A stretch of 64,000 bases of DNA from Desulfobacteraceae bacterium (GTDB lineage Bacteria; Desulfobacterota; Desulfobacteria; Desulfobacterales; UBA5852). Under the pieces are notes generated by a model. That model was given only the letters and a program-made list of their open reading frames with translations. It searched no databases and was not told the DNA's origin. Shown here one piece after another: positions 18,745 to 27,842 of the stretch. Where the stretch lies: NCBI GenBank assembly GCA_014237395.1, contig JABZFP010000044.1, forward strand, positions 88,561 to 152,560, written 5' to 3'. Position numbers and translations under genes: made by a program. Position 1 is the first letter of the stretch, and the number at the start of each line of letters is the position of its first letter.

Positions 18745-18823
18745 TCTACGGGTTTGCTCTGCGGTCTCATCCCGATGACCGCATGGGGCGACGACGGACG
18801 ACCAAACGTGCAAGGACATGCGA

Positions 18824-20158
18824 ATGACGACGGCACCTTCTCCTGAACGACCGGATGTTCCTTCTCCGGCAGAAATCCTGCAACGCCTGATTCGGTATGA
18901 TACGACCAATCCCCCCGGCAACGAGACCGACTGTGTCATGCACATTCGTGATCTGCTTCGTTCATTCGGTATCGCATCCCGTGTGGTGGCCAAGACGGCG
19001 AATCGCGCCAACCTGGTGGCCCGGTTCAAGGGGCGTGGTGCGGCGCCCCCCCTGATGCTTTACGGCCATGCCGATGTCGTCACGACGGCCCACCAGGCAT
19101 GGACCCATCCGCCTTTTGAGGGCAAGCAGGTCGATGGTTATGTTTGGGGACGTGGGGCGCTGGATATGAAAGGCGGTATATCCATGATGCTGTCGGCGCT
19201 GCTGGACGCGGTTTCCCGGGGGGTTCAGCCAGCCGGCGATATCCTGCTGGTGATTGTGAGTGATGAGGAGGCCGGCGGCAGCATGGGCGCCGGGTTTCTT
19301 GTGGAACGCTATCCGGAATTGTTCGAGGGCGTCCGTTATGCCCTGGGAGAATTCGGTGGCCATACGACCTATATCGGTTCGCAACGCTTTTACCCCATTC
19401 AAATTGCCGAGAAGCAATTGTGTTGGATGAAGGCGACGGTCCGCGGGCCCGGTGGACACGGCTCGCGGCCCATGCGCGACGGCGCCATGGCCCGCCTGGG
19501 GCGGATGCTGACGGCCATCGATCGACGTCGTCTGCCGGTGCACGTTACCCCTGTTGCGCGACAGATGGTGAACACCATGGCGGCGGCCCTGCCCGGACTG
19601 CGCGGCGCCGTGCTGCGCCACCTGTGCAATCCGCGTCTGACCGATCTGTTGTTGAAGGTGATGGGGGAAAACGGCAAGACCCTTGAACCACTTTTTCACA
19701 ACACGGTGAACGCCACGATCGTTGCCGGCGGCGAGAAGATCAATGTGGTCCCCAGCGAAATCCAGGTCGATCTGGACGGACGACTGCTGCCGGGGTTTGG
19801 CCCCGAAGACGTCATCGCGGAATTGCGACAGATTTTAGGAAGCACGATTGACCTGGCCGTAACCCGATACGAGCCGGGCATTTCTGCTCCGGACATGCAT
19901 CTGTTCGGATTTCTGGCCGATGTGATTCGACGGATCGATCCTGGCGGTGTGCCGGTGCCCTTGCTGATGCCGGCATTTACCGATGCCCGCTATTTCGCCC
20001 GCATCGGCATCCAGACTTATGGATTTACCCCCATGAAACTGCCGCGGGATTTCAAATTTTTTGAAACCATTCACGGGGCGGACGAACGTATTCCGGTGGC
20101 GGCGCTCGAGTTCGGTGCCCGGGCGATGCGGGAAGCGATCGTGCATTACGCGGGATGA
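18824..20158 (+). CDS. M20 family metallopeptidase (ArgE/DapE/acylase type)
   Basis: The ATG at 18824 is preferred over one 6 bp upstream because AAGG is then correctly spaced; it gives 444 residues. Zinc-site motifs of the M20 fold are seen in order: YGHADVV, GRGALDMKGG, the catalytic DEEAGGS, and a C-terminal FETIHGADERI. The dimerisation domain lies about residues 200-310. Members hydrolyse N-acylated amino acids or small peptides with two zinc ions. The sequence is closer to generic deacylases than to clear ArgE or DapE, so substrate is open. The gene overlaps the region upstream of the MATE gene with little spacing. Confidence 0.88.
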   Translation: MTTAPSPERPDVPSPAEILQRLIRYDTTNPPGNETDCVMHIRDLLRSFGIASRVVAKTANRANLVARFKGRGAAPPLMLYGHADVVTTAHQAWTHPPFEGKQVDGYVWGRGALDMKGGISMMLSALLDAVSRGVQPAGDILLVIVSDEEAGGSMGAGFLVERYPELFEGVRYALGEFGGHTTYIGSQRFYPIQIAEKQLCWMKATVRGPGGHGSRPMRDGAMARLGRMLTAIDRRRLPVHVTPVARQMVNTMAAALPGLRGAVLRHLCNPRLTDLLLKVMGENGKTLEPLFHNTVNATIVAGGEKINVVPSEIQVDLDGRLLPGFGPEDVIAELRQILGSTIDLAVTRYEPGISAPDMHLFGFLADVIRRIDPGGVPVPLLMPAFTDARYFARIGIQTYGFTPMKLPRDFKFFETIHGADERIPVAALEFGARAMREAIVHYAG

Positions 20159-20298
20159 CCCAAGCGGGCGCGACCCAGCATGTCGTTATCCCCGCTCTAT
20201 CTCACCCTTTTTCCCCAAGACGATGGCCGCCGCTGGTGCCGATGCGGCCGAACGGATGCCGTTGCCACCATTTTTTTGGAGAAGACAGGACGGATCGT

Positions 20299-21663
20299 TT
20301 GGAGTCTGAGCCGCTGACATCGGTCGACCACCCGTTTAAAAAAGCCCCCCACAAAACATTGGTGATCCTGTCGATTCCGGTTCTGTTTTCCCTGGTGGCC
20401 GAGCCCGTGACCGGATTGGTCGACACGGCTTTCATTGCCCGCCTCGGTTCTTCCCCGCTGGCCGCCCTGGGAGTGGGCACCACCATCCTCTCGGGAATCT
20501 TCTGGGTATTCAACTTTCTGGGGGTCGGTTCGCAGACGGAAGTGGCCCGACGACTGGGCCGGGAGGACCGCTCCATGGCGGCGGCCATCAGCACGCTGGC
20601 CCTGTTGCTGGGTGTGATATGCGGGTTTTTGCTCATCGGCCTCGGTCTTTTTCTCATCCCTTGGACCGTCCGGGCCATGGGAGCCACGGGAGACGTCTTT
20701 GACCAGGCCGTCCAGTACATGGTCATTCGCGTTTTTGGCGCACCGGCGGTGCTGGTGACACTGGCGGCTTTCGGCGTTCTGCGGGGGCTGCAGAACATGC
20801 GAACACCGCTTAAGATCGCGGTGGGGTTGAATGTCGTCAACATCGCGCTGGACCCCGTGCTCATTTTTGGGTGGGGGCCGGTACCGCCCCTGGGGATCGC
20901 CGGGGCCGCCCTGGCCAGTGTCGTCAGCCAGTGGCTGGGCGCGCTTTGGGCCGTGGCGGCCATGCAGGCCACCCTCGGCTTCAATTTCCGGTTGAAAGGG
21001 CAGGACGTGCTGCGGTTGTTTCATATCGGCGGCGATCTTTTCCTGCGGACCGGTTTTTTGATGGGGTTCCTGGTGTTGACCACCCGAGCGGCTACGCAAA
21101 TCGGGCCGGACAGTGGCGCCGCCCACCAGGCCATTCGTCAGGTGTGGGTCATGAGCGCCTTGCTGCTGGATGCCTTCGCCATTTCCGGGCAGAGCCTGAT
21201 CGGTTTTTTCATGGGAGGCGGCCGCGTGGACGATGCGCGCCGGGTGGCGTGGGTGGTCTGCCAATGGAGTGTCGGGGCCGGTTTGGCGATCGGGGGCAGC
21301 ATGTTGCTGGGGCGGGAACTCGCGGCGGCTGCACTGGTGCCGCTGACCGCCCGGCCGGTGTTCTTCCCGGCATGGACGATGGCCATCCTGGTTCAACCGG
21401 CCAACGCCCTGGCGTTTGCCAGTGACGGGATTCATTGGGGCAGTGGCGACTTTCGCTATCTTCGCAACGTGATGATGGGGGTAACCCTGGCGGGCGGTCT
21501 GGCCCTCCTGACACTGGATTTGGCCCGACCCGACGCGCTGGTCTGGATCTGGGGCATCACCGGGGGATGGATCGTGGGCCGGGCCGCTTTCGGGGTGCTG
21601 CGCATCTGGCCCGGCGTCGGACAAAGTCCGTTTGCGCCGAAGGATAAAGTCTGGCATAAATAA
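20299..21663 (+). CDS. MATE family efflux transporter
   Basis: I place the start at TTG 20299, where AGGA lies eight bases upstream. The frame is open further left to an ATG at 20155 overlapping the peptidase stop, but that extension (rich in Pro, His and Arg) does not look like MATE sequence. The result is about 454 residues with twelve predicted helices, beginning with the MATE signature SIPVLFSLVAEPVTGLVDTA and FIARLGSSPLAALGVGTTIL. A second copy of the fold contains RQVWVMSALLLDAFAISGQS. Such proteins export cationic drugs or metabolites with H+ or Na+. Substrate unknown. Confidence 0.87.
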   Translation: MESEPLTSVDHPFKKAPHKTLVILSIPVLFSLVAEPVTGLVDTAFIARLGSSPLAALGVGTTILSGIFWVFNFLGVGSQTEVARRLGREDRSMAAAISTLALLLGVICGFLLIGLGLFLIPWTVRAMGATGDVFDQAVQYMVIRVFGAPAVLVTLAAFGVLRGLQNMRTPLKIAVGLNVVNIALDPVLIFGWGPVPPLGIAGAALASVVSQWLGALWAVAAMQATLGFNFRLKGQDVLRLFHIGGDLFLRTGFLMGFLVLTTRAATQIGPDSGAAHQAIRQVWVMSALLLDAFAISGQSLIGFFMGGGRVDDARRVAWVVCQWSVGAGLAIGGSMLLGRELAAAALVPLTARPVFFPAWTMAILVQPANALAFASDGIHWGSGDFRYLRNVMMGVTLAGGLALLTLDLARPDALVWIWGITGGWIVGRAAFGVLRIWPGVGQSPFAPKDKVWHK

Positions 21664-21720
21664 GGGGCACGACCGGTTGGCCGGAAACGATATCCATTTT
21701 ACACCATCGAGGGATGCCCA

Positions 21721-22620
21721 ATGCTTGCAATTGATTTGCAGGGCCGCCGCGCCCTGGTGGCCGGGGTGGCCGATGACAAGGGGTACGGGTTTGCCATTGC
21801 CAAAGCCCTGGCGGAGGCGGGGGCTTCGGTGTCCGTGGGAACATGGCCGCCGACCTGGAATATCTTCGCTAAACTGATCGAACGTGGCAAGTTGGACCGC
21901 TCGCGCACCATGCGCGACGGCCGCCTGCTGGAATTTGAACGCATCTATCCGCTGGATGCGGCTTTTGACACGCTGGACGACGTCCCGGAGGACATTCGGA
22001 CCAACAAACGGTACCGCGATGTCGGCGATTATACCATTGCCGGCCTGGTGTCCCAATGGCGCAGGGATTTCGGGGACGAATCGCTGGATATCGTGGTGCA
22101 TTCGCTGGCCAACGGTCCCGAAGTGCGCAACCCCCTCATCGAAACCAGCCGCAGCGGCTACCTGGCGGCCTTGAGTGTCAGCGCCTATTCTATGGTGGCC
22201 ATGGTGCGCCACCTGGCGCCCTTGATGTCGCCCGGCGGCGCTTTCATGGCCCTGTCCTACTTGGCCGGTCAACGGGTCATCCCCGGCTACGGCGGCGGCA
22301 TGAGTTCCGCCAAGGCCGCCCTGGAAAGTGATGTCCGGGTTCTGGCCCACGAGGCCGGCCGCCGCTATGGTCTGCGGGTGAACTGTATTTCGGCCGGCCC
22401 GCTGGCCTCACGCGCGGCTTCGGCCATTGGCGAGATCGATCGCATGGTGGATTATGTGGCCCGGAATACGCCCCTTGCGGCGTCTTTGCGTTCGAACGAG
22501 GTCGGGCAGGCCGCGGCCTTTCTTTGCAGTCCACTGGCCAGCGGGATCACCGGGACGGTACTGTATGTGGACAAGGGGTACCATGCCATGGGGATGCCCG
22601 TCGATCAGAGTTTGCTCTAA
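21721..22620 (+). CDS. fabI: enoyl-ACP reductase, plant/chlamydial-type FabI
   Basis: The protein has 299 residues, longer than the usual bacterial FabI (about 260). An N-terminal Rossmann motif GVADDKGYGFAIAKALAEAG is present. The extra length comes from an insertion around residues 45-105 (TWPPTWNIFAKLIERGKL and following) like that of plastid and chlamydial enzymes. The active-site region IPGYGGGMSSAKAALESDVR near residue 190 is nearly the plant sequence. It reduces trans-2-enoyl-ACP in the last step of each fatty-acid elongation round, in the cytoplasm. plsB nearby would use the products. Confidence 0.93.
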   Translation: MLAIDLQGRRALVAGVADDKGYGFAIAKALAEAGASVSVGTWPPTWNIFAKLIERGKLDRSRTMRDGRLLEFERIYPLDAAFDTLDDVPEDIRTNKRYRDVGDYTIAGLVSQWRRDFGDESLDIVVHSLANGPEVRNPLIETSRSGYLAALSVSAYSMVAMVRHLAPLMSPGGAFMALSYLAGQRVIPGYGGGMSSAKAALESDVRVLAHEAGRRYGLRVNCISAGPLASRAASAIGEIDRMVDYVARNTPLAASLRSNEVGQAAAFLCSPLASGITGTVLYVDKGYHAMGMPVDQSLL

Positions 22621-22650
22621 CGTTTTCAGGCTTATGGTAGAAAGGGATTC

Positions 22651-23073
22651 ATGATGAAAAAGGTGCTATGCCCTGCCAGGGGATTGGTGGTCACAGGGAT
22701 GGTATGGCTGCTGCTGGTAGGCCTGCCAATGACGGTCCTGGCGCAGTCGCTTCCTTTTTCCGTGGCGCGGCTGGTGGTTTGTGAAAATGTCCAGGATCGC
22801 ACGCCCGTCAATGTGATGGAAGTCTTCCCGGCGGGGACGGAAAGGGTTTTCTGCTTTTTAGAGGCACGCGATATACCGGCGGCCACGGAAATCAAAATGG
22901 CCTGGTATCACGAGGAGCAGGAAGTGGCCCGTGTTCCGTTGACCATCGGACCGAGCCCCCGCTGGCGCACGTATACCAGCAAAATGACCATGGGCCGGAA
23001 AGGCAACTGGAAAGTCTATCTGCTGGACAGTGCCGACAATTCCCTGGCATCCGTTCAATTTGTGCTGGAATAG
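22651..23073 (+). CDS. DUF2914 domain secreted protein
   Basis: This 140-residue protein has a signal peptide (to about AQSLPF). The mature part carries the DUF2914 pattern: ARLVVCENVQDRTPVNV, ERVFCFLEARDI, IKMAWYHEEQEVARVPL, and RWRTYTSKMTMGRKGNWKVY with a closing SVQFVLE. The start may be this ATG or the next one, three bases on. The domain is a small beta fold found alone or beside membrane proteins in deltaproteobacteria; function is unknown. It lies 30 bp after fabI. Confidence 0.82.
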   Translation: MMKKVLCPARGLVVTGMVWLLLVGLPMTVLAQSLPFSVARLVVCENVQDRTPVNVMEVFPAGTERVFCFLEARDIPAATEIKMAWYHEEQEVARVPLTIGPSPRWRTYTSKMTMGRKGNWKVYLLDSADNSLASVQFVLE

Positions 23074-23147
23074 AGCGGCGCCAGGTTCGCCCGATCATGA
23101 GGGCGGTGACGCGATGCGCATCAATCCGGGGAGGGCGCCCTTTTCGC

Positions 23148-23993
23148 ATGCGTGATTTCATCGAGGGACAAGGCAAGGCCATTATCCTATCGATCGGCCT
23201 GGCGTCGGTGGCCGTGGTGGGGGTGCTGGATTACCTGACGGGCAGTCATGTCACGCTTACGGCCATCTATCTGCTGCCGGTCTATTTCGTCGCCTGGCAT
23301 GGCGGCGCGGGAGCCGGTGTGTTGCTGGCGTTGTGCTGCGCTGCGGCCTGGCTGGCGGCCGGCCATTATGCCGGGCGTCTGTTTTCTTCCACCCTGGTCA
23401 TGCTGTGGCAGTTTATTTCGCTAACCGTCATTGCCGGCGCGTTCGCGATTCTGCTGGCGCGTCTGCGCAAGGCGCAGTCGCGAACCCGAGCGCTGTCACT
23501 GGTGGATTTTTTGACGGGCGCTCTGAACAGCCGGGCGTTCTACAATCTTGTGGAAAACGAGCATCGCAAGAGTGCACGTTATAAACGGCCGTTGACCCTG
23601 GCCTATATCGGACTGGATCATTTCAAACGGGTGAACAGCCGTTTCGGTCACACGGTCGGCGACATGGTGTTGCAGCGGGTGGCCCGCACGATGATGAGGT
23701 ACTTGCGCGCCACCGACCGTGTGGCGCGTCTGGGGGGGGATGAATTTGTCATTCTGCTGCCGGAAACGGATCTCGACGCCGCCAAAGTCGTTCTTCCCAA
23801 AATTTGCGACCAGCTGGCCGAAGAAATGGAAGACAAGGGCTGGCCGCTGACACTCAGTGTGGCCGTGATCACCTTCTTCCATGTGCCCCCCTCGGCGCGC
23901 GCCATGATCAAGATGGCGGAAAAATTGATGTGGGCCATCAAGCGGGATGGCAAAAATGCTATTCGCTACGCGACCTACAAAGGCGAATCCTGA
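23148..23993 (+). CDS. diguanylate cyclase (membrane, GGDEF domain)
   Basis: The ATG at 23148 follows a GGGAGGG stretch; one at 23097 gives 17 more residues. About 281 residues: four or more hydrophobic helices form the sensory N-terminus (to about 115), followed by the GGDEF domain. The active-site motif RLGGDEFVIL is intact, and RATD lies five residues before it, which is the position of the inhibitory c-di-GMP binding site (RxxD). It should make c-di-GMP from GTP with product feedback. The input signal is not evident. Confidence 0.92.
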   Translation: MRDFIEGQGKAIILSIGLASVAVVGVLDYLTGSHVTLTAIYLLPVYFVAWHGGAGAGVLLALCCAAAWLAAGHYAGRLFSSTLVMLWQFISLTVIAGAFAILLARLRKAQSRTRALSLVDFLTGALNSRAFYNLVENEHRKSARYKRPLTLAYIGLDHFKRVNSRFGHTVGDMVLQRVARTMMRYLRATDRVARLGGDEFVILLPETDLDAAKVVLPKICDQLAEEMEDKGWPLTLSVAVITFFHVPPSARAMIKMAEKLMWAIKRDGKNAIRYATYKGES

Positions 23994-24065
23994 TCCCGAT
24001 GGTGATGTCCCACCTCCGCTCCGTTGCCTGCCACTTCATTTCGGCAAAAGCCTGACCGGTATTTT

Positions 24066-25814
24066 TTATGGACGGAAAGGCATGCAGAGGCGCGGGTAGT
24101 ACGTTCCGTTGGCCAGGAGGGCATCGTGATGGCCTTCTTCCACGATGCGGCCGTTTTCCAGAATGGCGATGCGGTCCATGCGGTGGAGATCCACCGGCCG
24201 GTGGGTAATCAACAGCATCGTGTGGTGCGCTGTCAGATCGTACAGGGTGGCCATCACCTGCTGCTCCGTGACACGGTCCAGACCCTCGGTGGGTTCATCC
24301 AGCAGCCATACCGGCGCGTTTTGCAAAACTGCCTGGGCAATGGCCATGCGCCGTGCTTCCCCGCCTGAGAGATGATGCCCGGCTTCCCCGATCCAGGTAT
24401 CCAGTCCCCGGGGAAGGGCGGACACGAAACGATCCAGCCGGGCCTTCCCCAGGGCCTCCCAGAGGCGATCATCATCGGCGTCGGGTCCGGCCAGGCGCAG
24501 ATTGTCCCTTAGGGTGGCGTTGAACAGGTGGGACTGCTGCGATACCACGGCCATTCCCCGCCGCAGACGCGCTTCGCTTAAGGTCCGGATATCCTGCCCT
24601 CCCACGAGAATGTGCCCAGCGTCTACGTCCCAGAATCTTACCAGCAAGTTGACCAGCGTCGATTTGCCGGCCCCGGTGGCCCCCATGACGGCCACCCGCT
24701 CGCCCTGGTCGATCCGCAGGGTGAAGTTCGTCAGAACATCGGGTGTCTGGCGGTCGTAGCGAAAGGTTACCCCTTCGAAGACAATGTCATGATTGGCGGG
24801 TGAAGCGGATCGAGACGGGAAGGTCACGGCGGGCACCTGTTCGATGATCTCTGTCAGGCGCCGCGACGCTTCCCGGGTGCGGCTGAGATACTGAAAAGCG
24901 GTCGGCAGCGACCAGACGACCTCGAAAGCGGCCAGGGCGGCAAAGGCCATCATGGCCAGGATGGCGCCGTCCAGCTGGCCATGTTCCACGCGACCGGCCC
25001 CCAGAAAGAGCACGGTGCCGACCGTGGCACCGGACAACAGGGTCAGTCCGGCCGACGTGGCGCCGCTGATGTGGCTCATGCGGGCCTGGGTCCGGATCAG
25101 GGCTTCCTGGCATTTTTCGATTTTTCGCAGGTGGCGCTCGGCGGCATTGAATACCAGCAGTTCCGCCAGACCTTGCAGGCCTTCGACCGTATGAATGCGC
25201 AACCATGCGGAATGCCGGGCCAGGTCCCGGCCCGGTGCGCGGCCGGCACGGCTGGCAACCATCGGCAGAAAGAACCCCGCCGCGGCCATTCCGGAAAAAA
25301 GCGCCAGAGCCGCGGCCCGGTCAAACCGCCAGAACAAAGCGGTCACCAGCAGGGCCATCACCAGGGCCACCAGACCGGGGGTCAGCACCCGGATGTAAAG
25401 GTTGTCCAGGGCATCGATGTCGGCAACGATCCGGTTCAGGATATCCCCGGATCGATAGGCGCCCAGGCGAGCCGGTGCCAGCGGTTCCAGGCGCAGATAG
25501 AACCAGGTTCGCAGGCTTTCGAGAATGCGGAAGGTAACGTCATGGTTGACGACGCGTTCCGCGTAACGCCCGGCCGTGCGTGAAATGGCAAAGATGCGGA
25601 TGCCGACACTGGGGTACCACAGGTTGAACAGGTGGGCGGTCAGGGGCGAGAGCCCGGCCAAGGCGGCCGCCGAAATGAACCAGCCGGCAAGTCCTAGAAG
25701 AGCGATGCCGGCCGCACCGGCCAGGCAGGCCAGAAGAAGGCCGAGAACCACCCAGGCCCGGTGGGGCCGCAGCAGGTGCAGGAACGGGGTCAGCAGGCCC
25801 TTCGGGTCAGCCAT
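24066..25814 (-). CDS. cydC: heme/thiol ABC exporter subunit CydC
   Basis: This 582-residue protein has six transmembrane helices followed by an ATPase domain with Walker A GATGAGKST, signature HLSGGEARR and Walker B VWLLDEPTEG. With CydD it forms the heterodimeric ABC exporter needed for assembly of cytochrome bd and periplasmic redox balance. The start overlaps the end of cydD by 8 bp, so the two are translationally coupled. Divergent cydABX lies on the other side of cydD. Confidence 0.94.
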   Translation of the reverse strand: MADPKGLLTPFLHLLRPHRAWVVLGLLLACLAGAAGIALLGLAGWFISAAALAGLSPLTAHLFNLWYPSVGIRIFAISRTAGRYAERVVNHDVTFRILESLRTWFYLRLEPLAPARLGAYRSGDILNRIVADIDALDNLYIRVLTPGLVALVMALLVTALFWRFDRAAALALFSGMAAAGFFLPMVASRAGRAPGRDLARHSAWLRIHTVEGLQGLAELLVFNAAERHLRKIEKCQEALIRTQARMSHISGATSAGLTLLSGATVGTVLFLGAGRVEHGQLDGAILAMMAFAALAAFEVVWSLPTAFQYLSRTREASRRLTEIIEQVPAVTFPSRSASPANHDIVFEGVTFRYDRQTPDVLTNFTLRIDQGERVAVMGATGAGKSTLVNLLVRFWDVDAGHILVGGQDIRTLSEARLRRGMAVVSQQSHLFNATLRDNLRLAGPDADDDRLWEALGKARLDRFVSALPRGLDTWIGEAGHHLSGGEARRMAIAQAVLQNAPVWLLDEPTEGLDRVTEQQVMATLYDLTAHHTMLLITHRPVDLHRMDRIAILENGRIVEEGHHDALLANGTYYPRLCMPFRP

Positions 25815-27597
25815 GGTTGCGGGCCTCCACCGGAGATTGCAGCAGATTGAAGAGGGGACCCCGCGCGGCCATCAGGTCACGGTAGCATCCGTCTTCGGCG
25901 ATACCCCCCCCGGCCAGCGTCAGGATGCGGTCGTTGTCCCGCACATTGGCCATGCGATGGGTGACCATGATGACGGTACGACCGTGGCTCAGCCGATCGA
26001 TGGCTTCCACCACCAGACGCTCGTTGGCGGCATCCAGGCCGGCGGTCGGTTCGTCCAGCAGCAGCAGGGGGGCGTCAGCCAGGAAAGCCCGCGCCAGGGC
26101 GACCCGCTGGGCCTGGCCGCGGGAGAGGCGGTGACCTTTCTCGCCCACCGGTGTGTCGAGCCCTTGGGGCATTCGATCGGCGAATTCGAGGACCTTGGCG
26201 GCACGGGCCGCCGCCCGAATCGCCGGCGCACCGGCTTCGAGGCAGCCGAGACGTATGTTGTCGTGCAGCGAACCGTAAAACAGAAGCGGCTGCTGTCCGA
26301 CCCAGGCCAGCTGGTTGCGCCAGTCCTGGTGTGAAATCCTGGGAAGTGGCGTGCCGTTGATGGTGATGGTCCCCTGGCTGGGCTGCTCGAACCCCATCAA
26401 CAGATCCAGGAGCGTGGATTTGCCGACGCCGCTGGCGCCGGCCAGGGTTAGTTTCTCACCCGACCGGACGGTGAACGACACGTTCTGAAACAGATAGGGC
26501 GGGCGGCTGGCATAAGCGAAGCCCACCTCGTCGAATACGATTTCGATGGGCTTGGCAATGCCGGCGGTATCGACGGCTGCGGCCTGGGCCGGCAGGGGGG
26601 TGTCGAGAATCTGCAGGATCGCTTCGGCAGCCCCGGCGGCCTCCGCCCGGGCATGATAGTGGGTGCCCAATTCGCGCAGCGGCAGGTAGAAATCGGGAGC
26701 CAGGACGAGGATGAACAGCCCGGCGCCGAGGGTCAGCGGGCTGCCGTAGCTGCCGAAATCGATATAGCCGAGGAAGTGGGTTCCCAGATACACGGCCACC
26801 AGGGCAATCGAAACCGAGCTGAAGAATTCCAGCACGGCGGACGAGAGAAACGCGACACGCAGAACGCTCATGGTCCTTAGGCGGTAATCGTGTGACACTT
26901 TTGCCACGCGTTCCGCTTCGGCCTTGCTGCGTCGGAAGCGTTTCAGGGTGGGCAGACCCTGGAGAACATCCAGAAAATGACCGCTCATGCGGGACAAGGC
27001 CTGGAACTGCCGCTGGCTGATGGATTCGGCGCCCATCCCGATCAAGACCATGAAAAGGGGGATCAGGGGGGCGGTCCCGGCCAGGATGGCCCCGGCGGTC
27101 CAGCTAACGGGAAAAACCACGGCCACGATGCTGACCGGAATCAGGACGGCCAGGCCCAGCTGGGGCAGGTAGTGGGCAAAAAAATTGTGCAGGGCCTCCA
27201 CCTGTTCCACAACGGTGCTGGCAAGGGCTCCGGTTTGCTCCTGGCGGGTCAACGCCGGTCCAGCCGCGGTCATGTGCGCCAGCAGGTCGCGGCGAACATC
27301 GGTCCGGACCCTTGCGCCGGCCTGAAAGCCGGCCATCTCGCGGCCCCAGGCCATGAGGGCGCGTCCCGCCACCACCATGGCGAAAAGCACAAAAGTGCCT
27401 GTCAGTTCGGACCGCGGCCGCGCGTCGATGAAGACGGCCTGAAGCAATTGGGCAATCAAGGCGGCCTGGGTGATCAACAGCACCCCACTGCCGAATCCCA
27501 GGCTCACGGACAGGACAATCCATAGCCGGGCGGTGCGGGCACGTCGAAGCAGCCATCGCAGGGCAGGTTTGGAACTATGGGTCGATGCGGCATTCAT
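25807..27597 (-). CDS. cydD: heme/thiol ABC exporter subunit CydD
   Basis: The ATG at 27597 gives 596 residues; an in-frame TTG at 27648 would extend it but through sequence not typical of the family. An exporter-type transmembrane domain is followed by an ATPase domain with Walker A GASGVGKST, RLSRGQAQRVALARAF as signature and PLLLLDEPTAGLD as Walker B. The product pairs with CydC encoded by the overlapping gene downstream. The roughly 245-bp intergenic space to cydA likely holds promoters in both directions. Confidence 0.94.
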   Translation of the reverse strand: MNAASTHSSKPALRWLLRRARTARLWIVLSVSLGFGSGVLLITQAALIAQLLQAVFIDARPRSELTGTFVLFAMVVAGRALMAWGREMAGFQAGARVRTDVRRDLLAHMTAAGPALTRQEQTGALASTVVEQVEALHNFFAHYLPQLGLAVLIPVSIVAVVFPVSWTAGAILAGTAPLIPLFMVLIGMGAESISQRQFQALSRMSGHFLDVLQGLPTLKRFRRSKAEAERVAKVSHDYRLRTMSVLRVAFLSSAVLEFFSSVSIALVAVYLGTHFLGYIDFGSYGSPLTLGAGLFILVLAPDFYLPLRELGTHYHARAEAAGAAEAILQILDTPLPAQAAAVDTAGIAKPIEIVFDEVGFAYASRPPYLFQNVSFTVRSGEKLTLAGASGVGKSTLLDLLMGFEQPSQGTITINGTPLPRISHQDWRNQLAWVGQQPLLFYGSLHDNIRLGCLEAGAPAIRAAARAAKVLEFADRMPQGLDTPVGEKGHRLSRGQAQRVALARAFLADAPLLLLDEPTAGLDAANERLVVEAIDRLSHGRTVIMVTHRMANVRDNDRILTLAGGGIAEDGCYRDLMAARGPLFNLLQSPVEARNHG

Positions 27598-27842
27598 AGG
27601 AAACTGTTTGACAGCTATTAATCGGATATAATAGGAATTTGCAAACAAAACCCGTTCTTAATATAGAAAGACAGCTTGATCCGATAACCGGGAAAGAATA
27701 TGGCCGGCGGAGAGCCGGCAGCGCGATCCACCGGTTTTTCCTCTTTGCCGCCCGGGACGCGTTGTAATGGCGTTCGGCGGCCATACATGCCCTGATACCA
27801 TAACGTCCCGCTGCCGCCTTTATCCCAGCAAGGAGTTGATTC

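Noticed and set aside
20155..20298. N-terminal extension of the MATE protein from the ATG at 20155
   Set aside because: The extension is Pro/Arg/His-rich and unlike MATE sequence; TTG at 20299 has a proper ribosome site.
20197..22350. Long leftward frame of over 700 codons antisense to MATE and fabI
   Set aside because: It is a high-GC antisense shadow: very rich in Gly, His, Gln, Pro and Arg with no domain, and the opposite strand encodes two well-recognised proteins.
27608..27632. TTGACA and TATAAT between cydD and cydA
   Set aside because: The hexamers are perfect but only 13 bp apart, too close for a sigma-70 promoter, so not listed as one.
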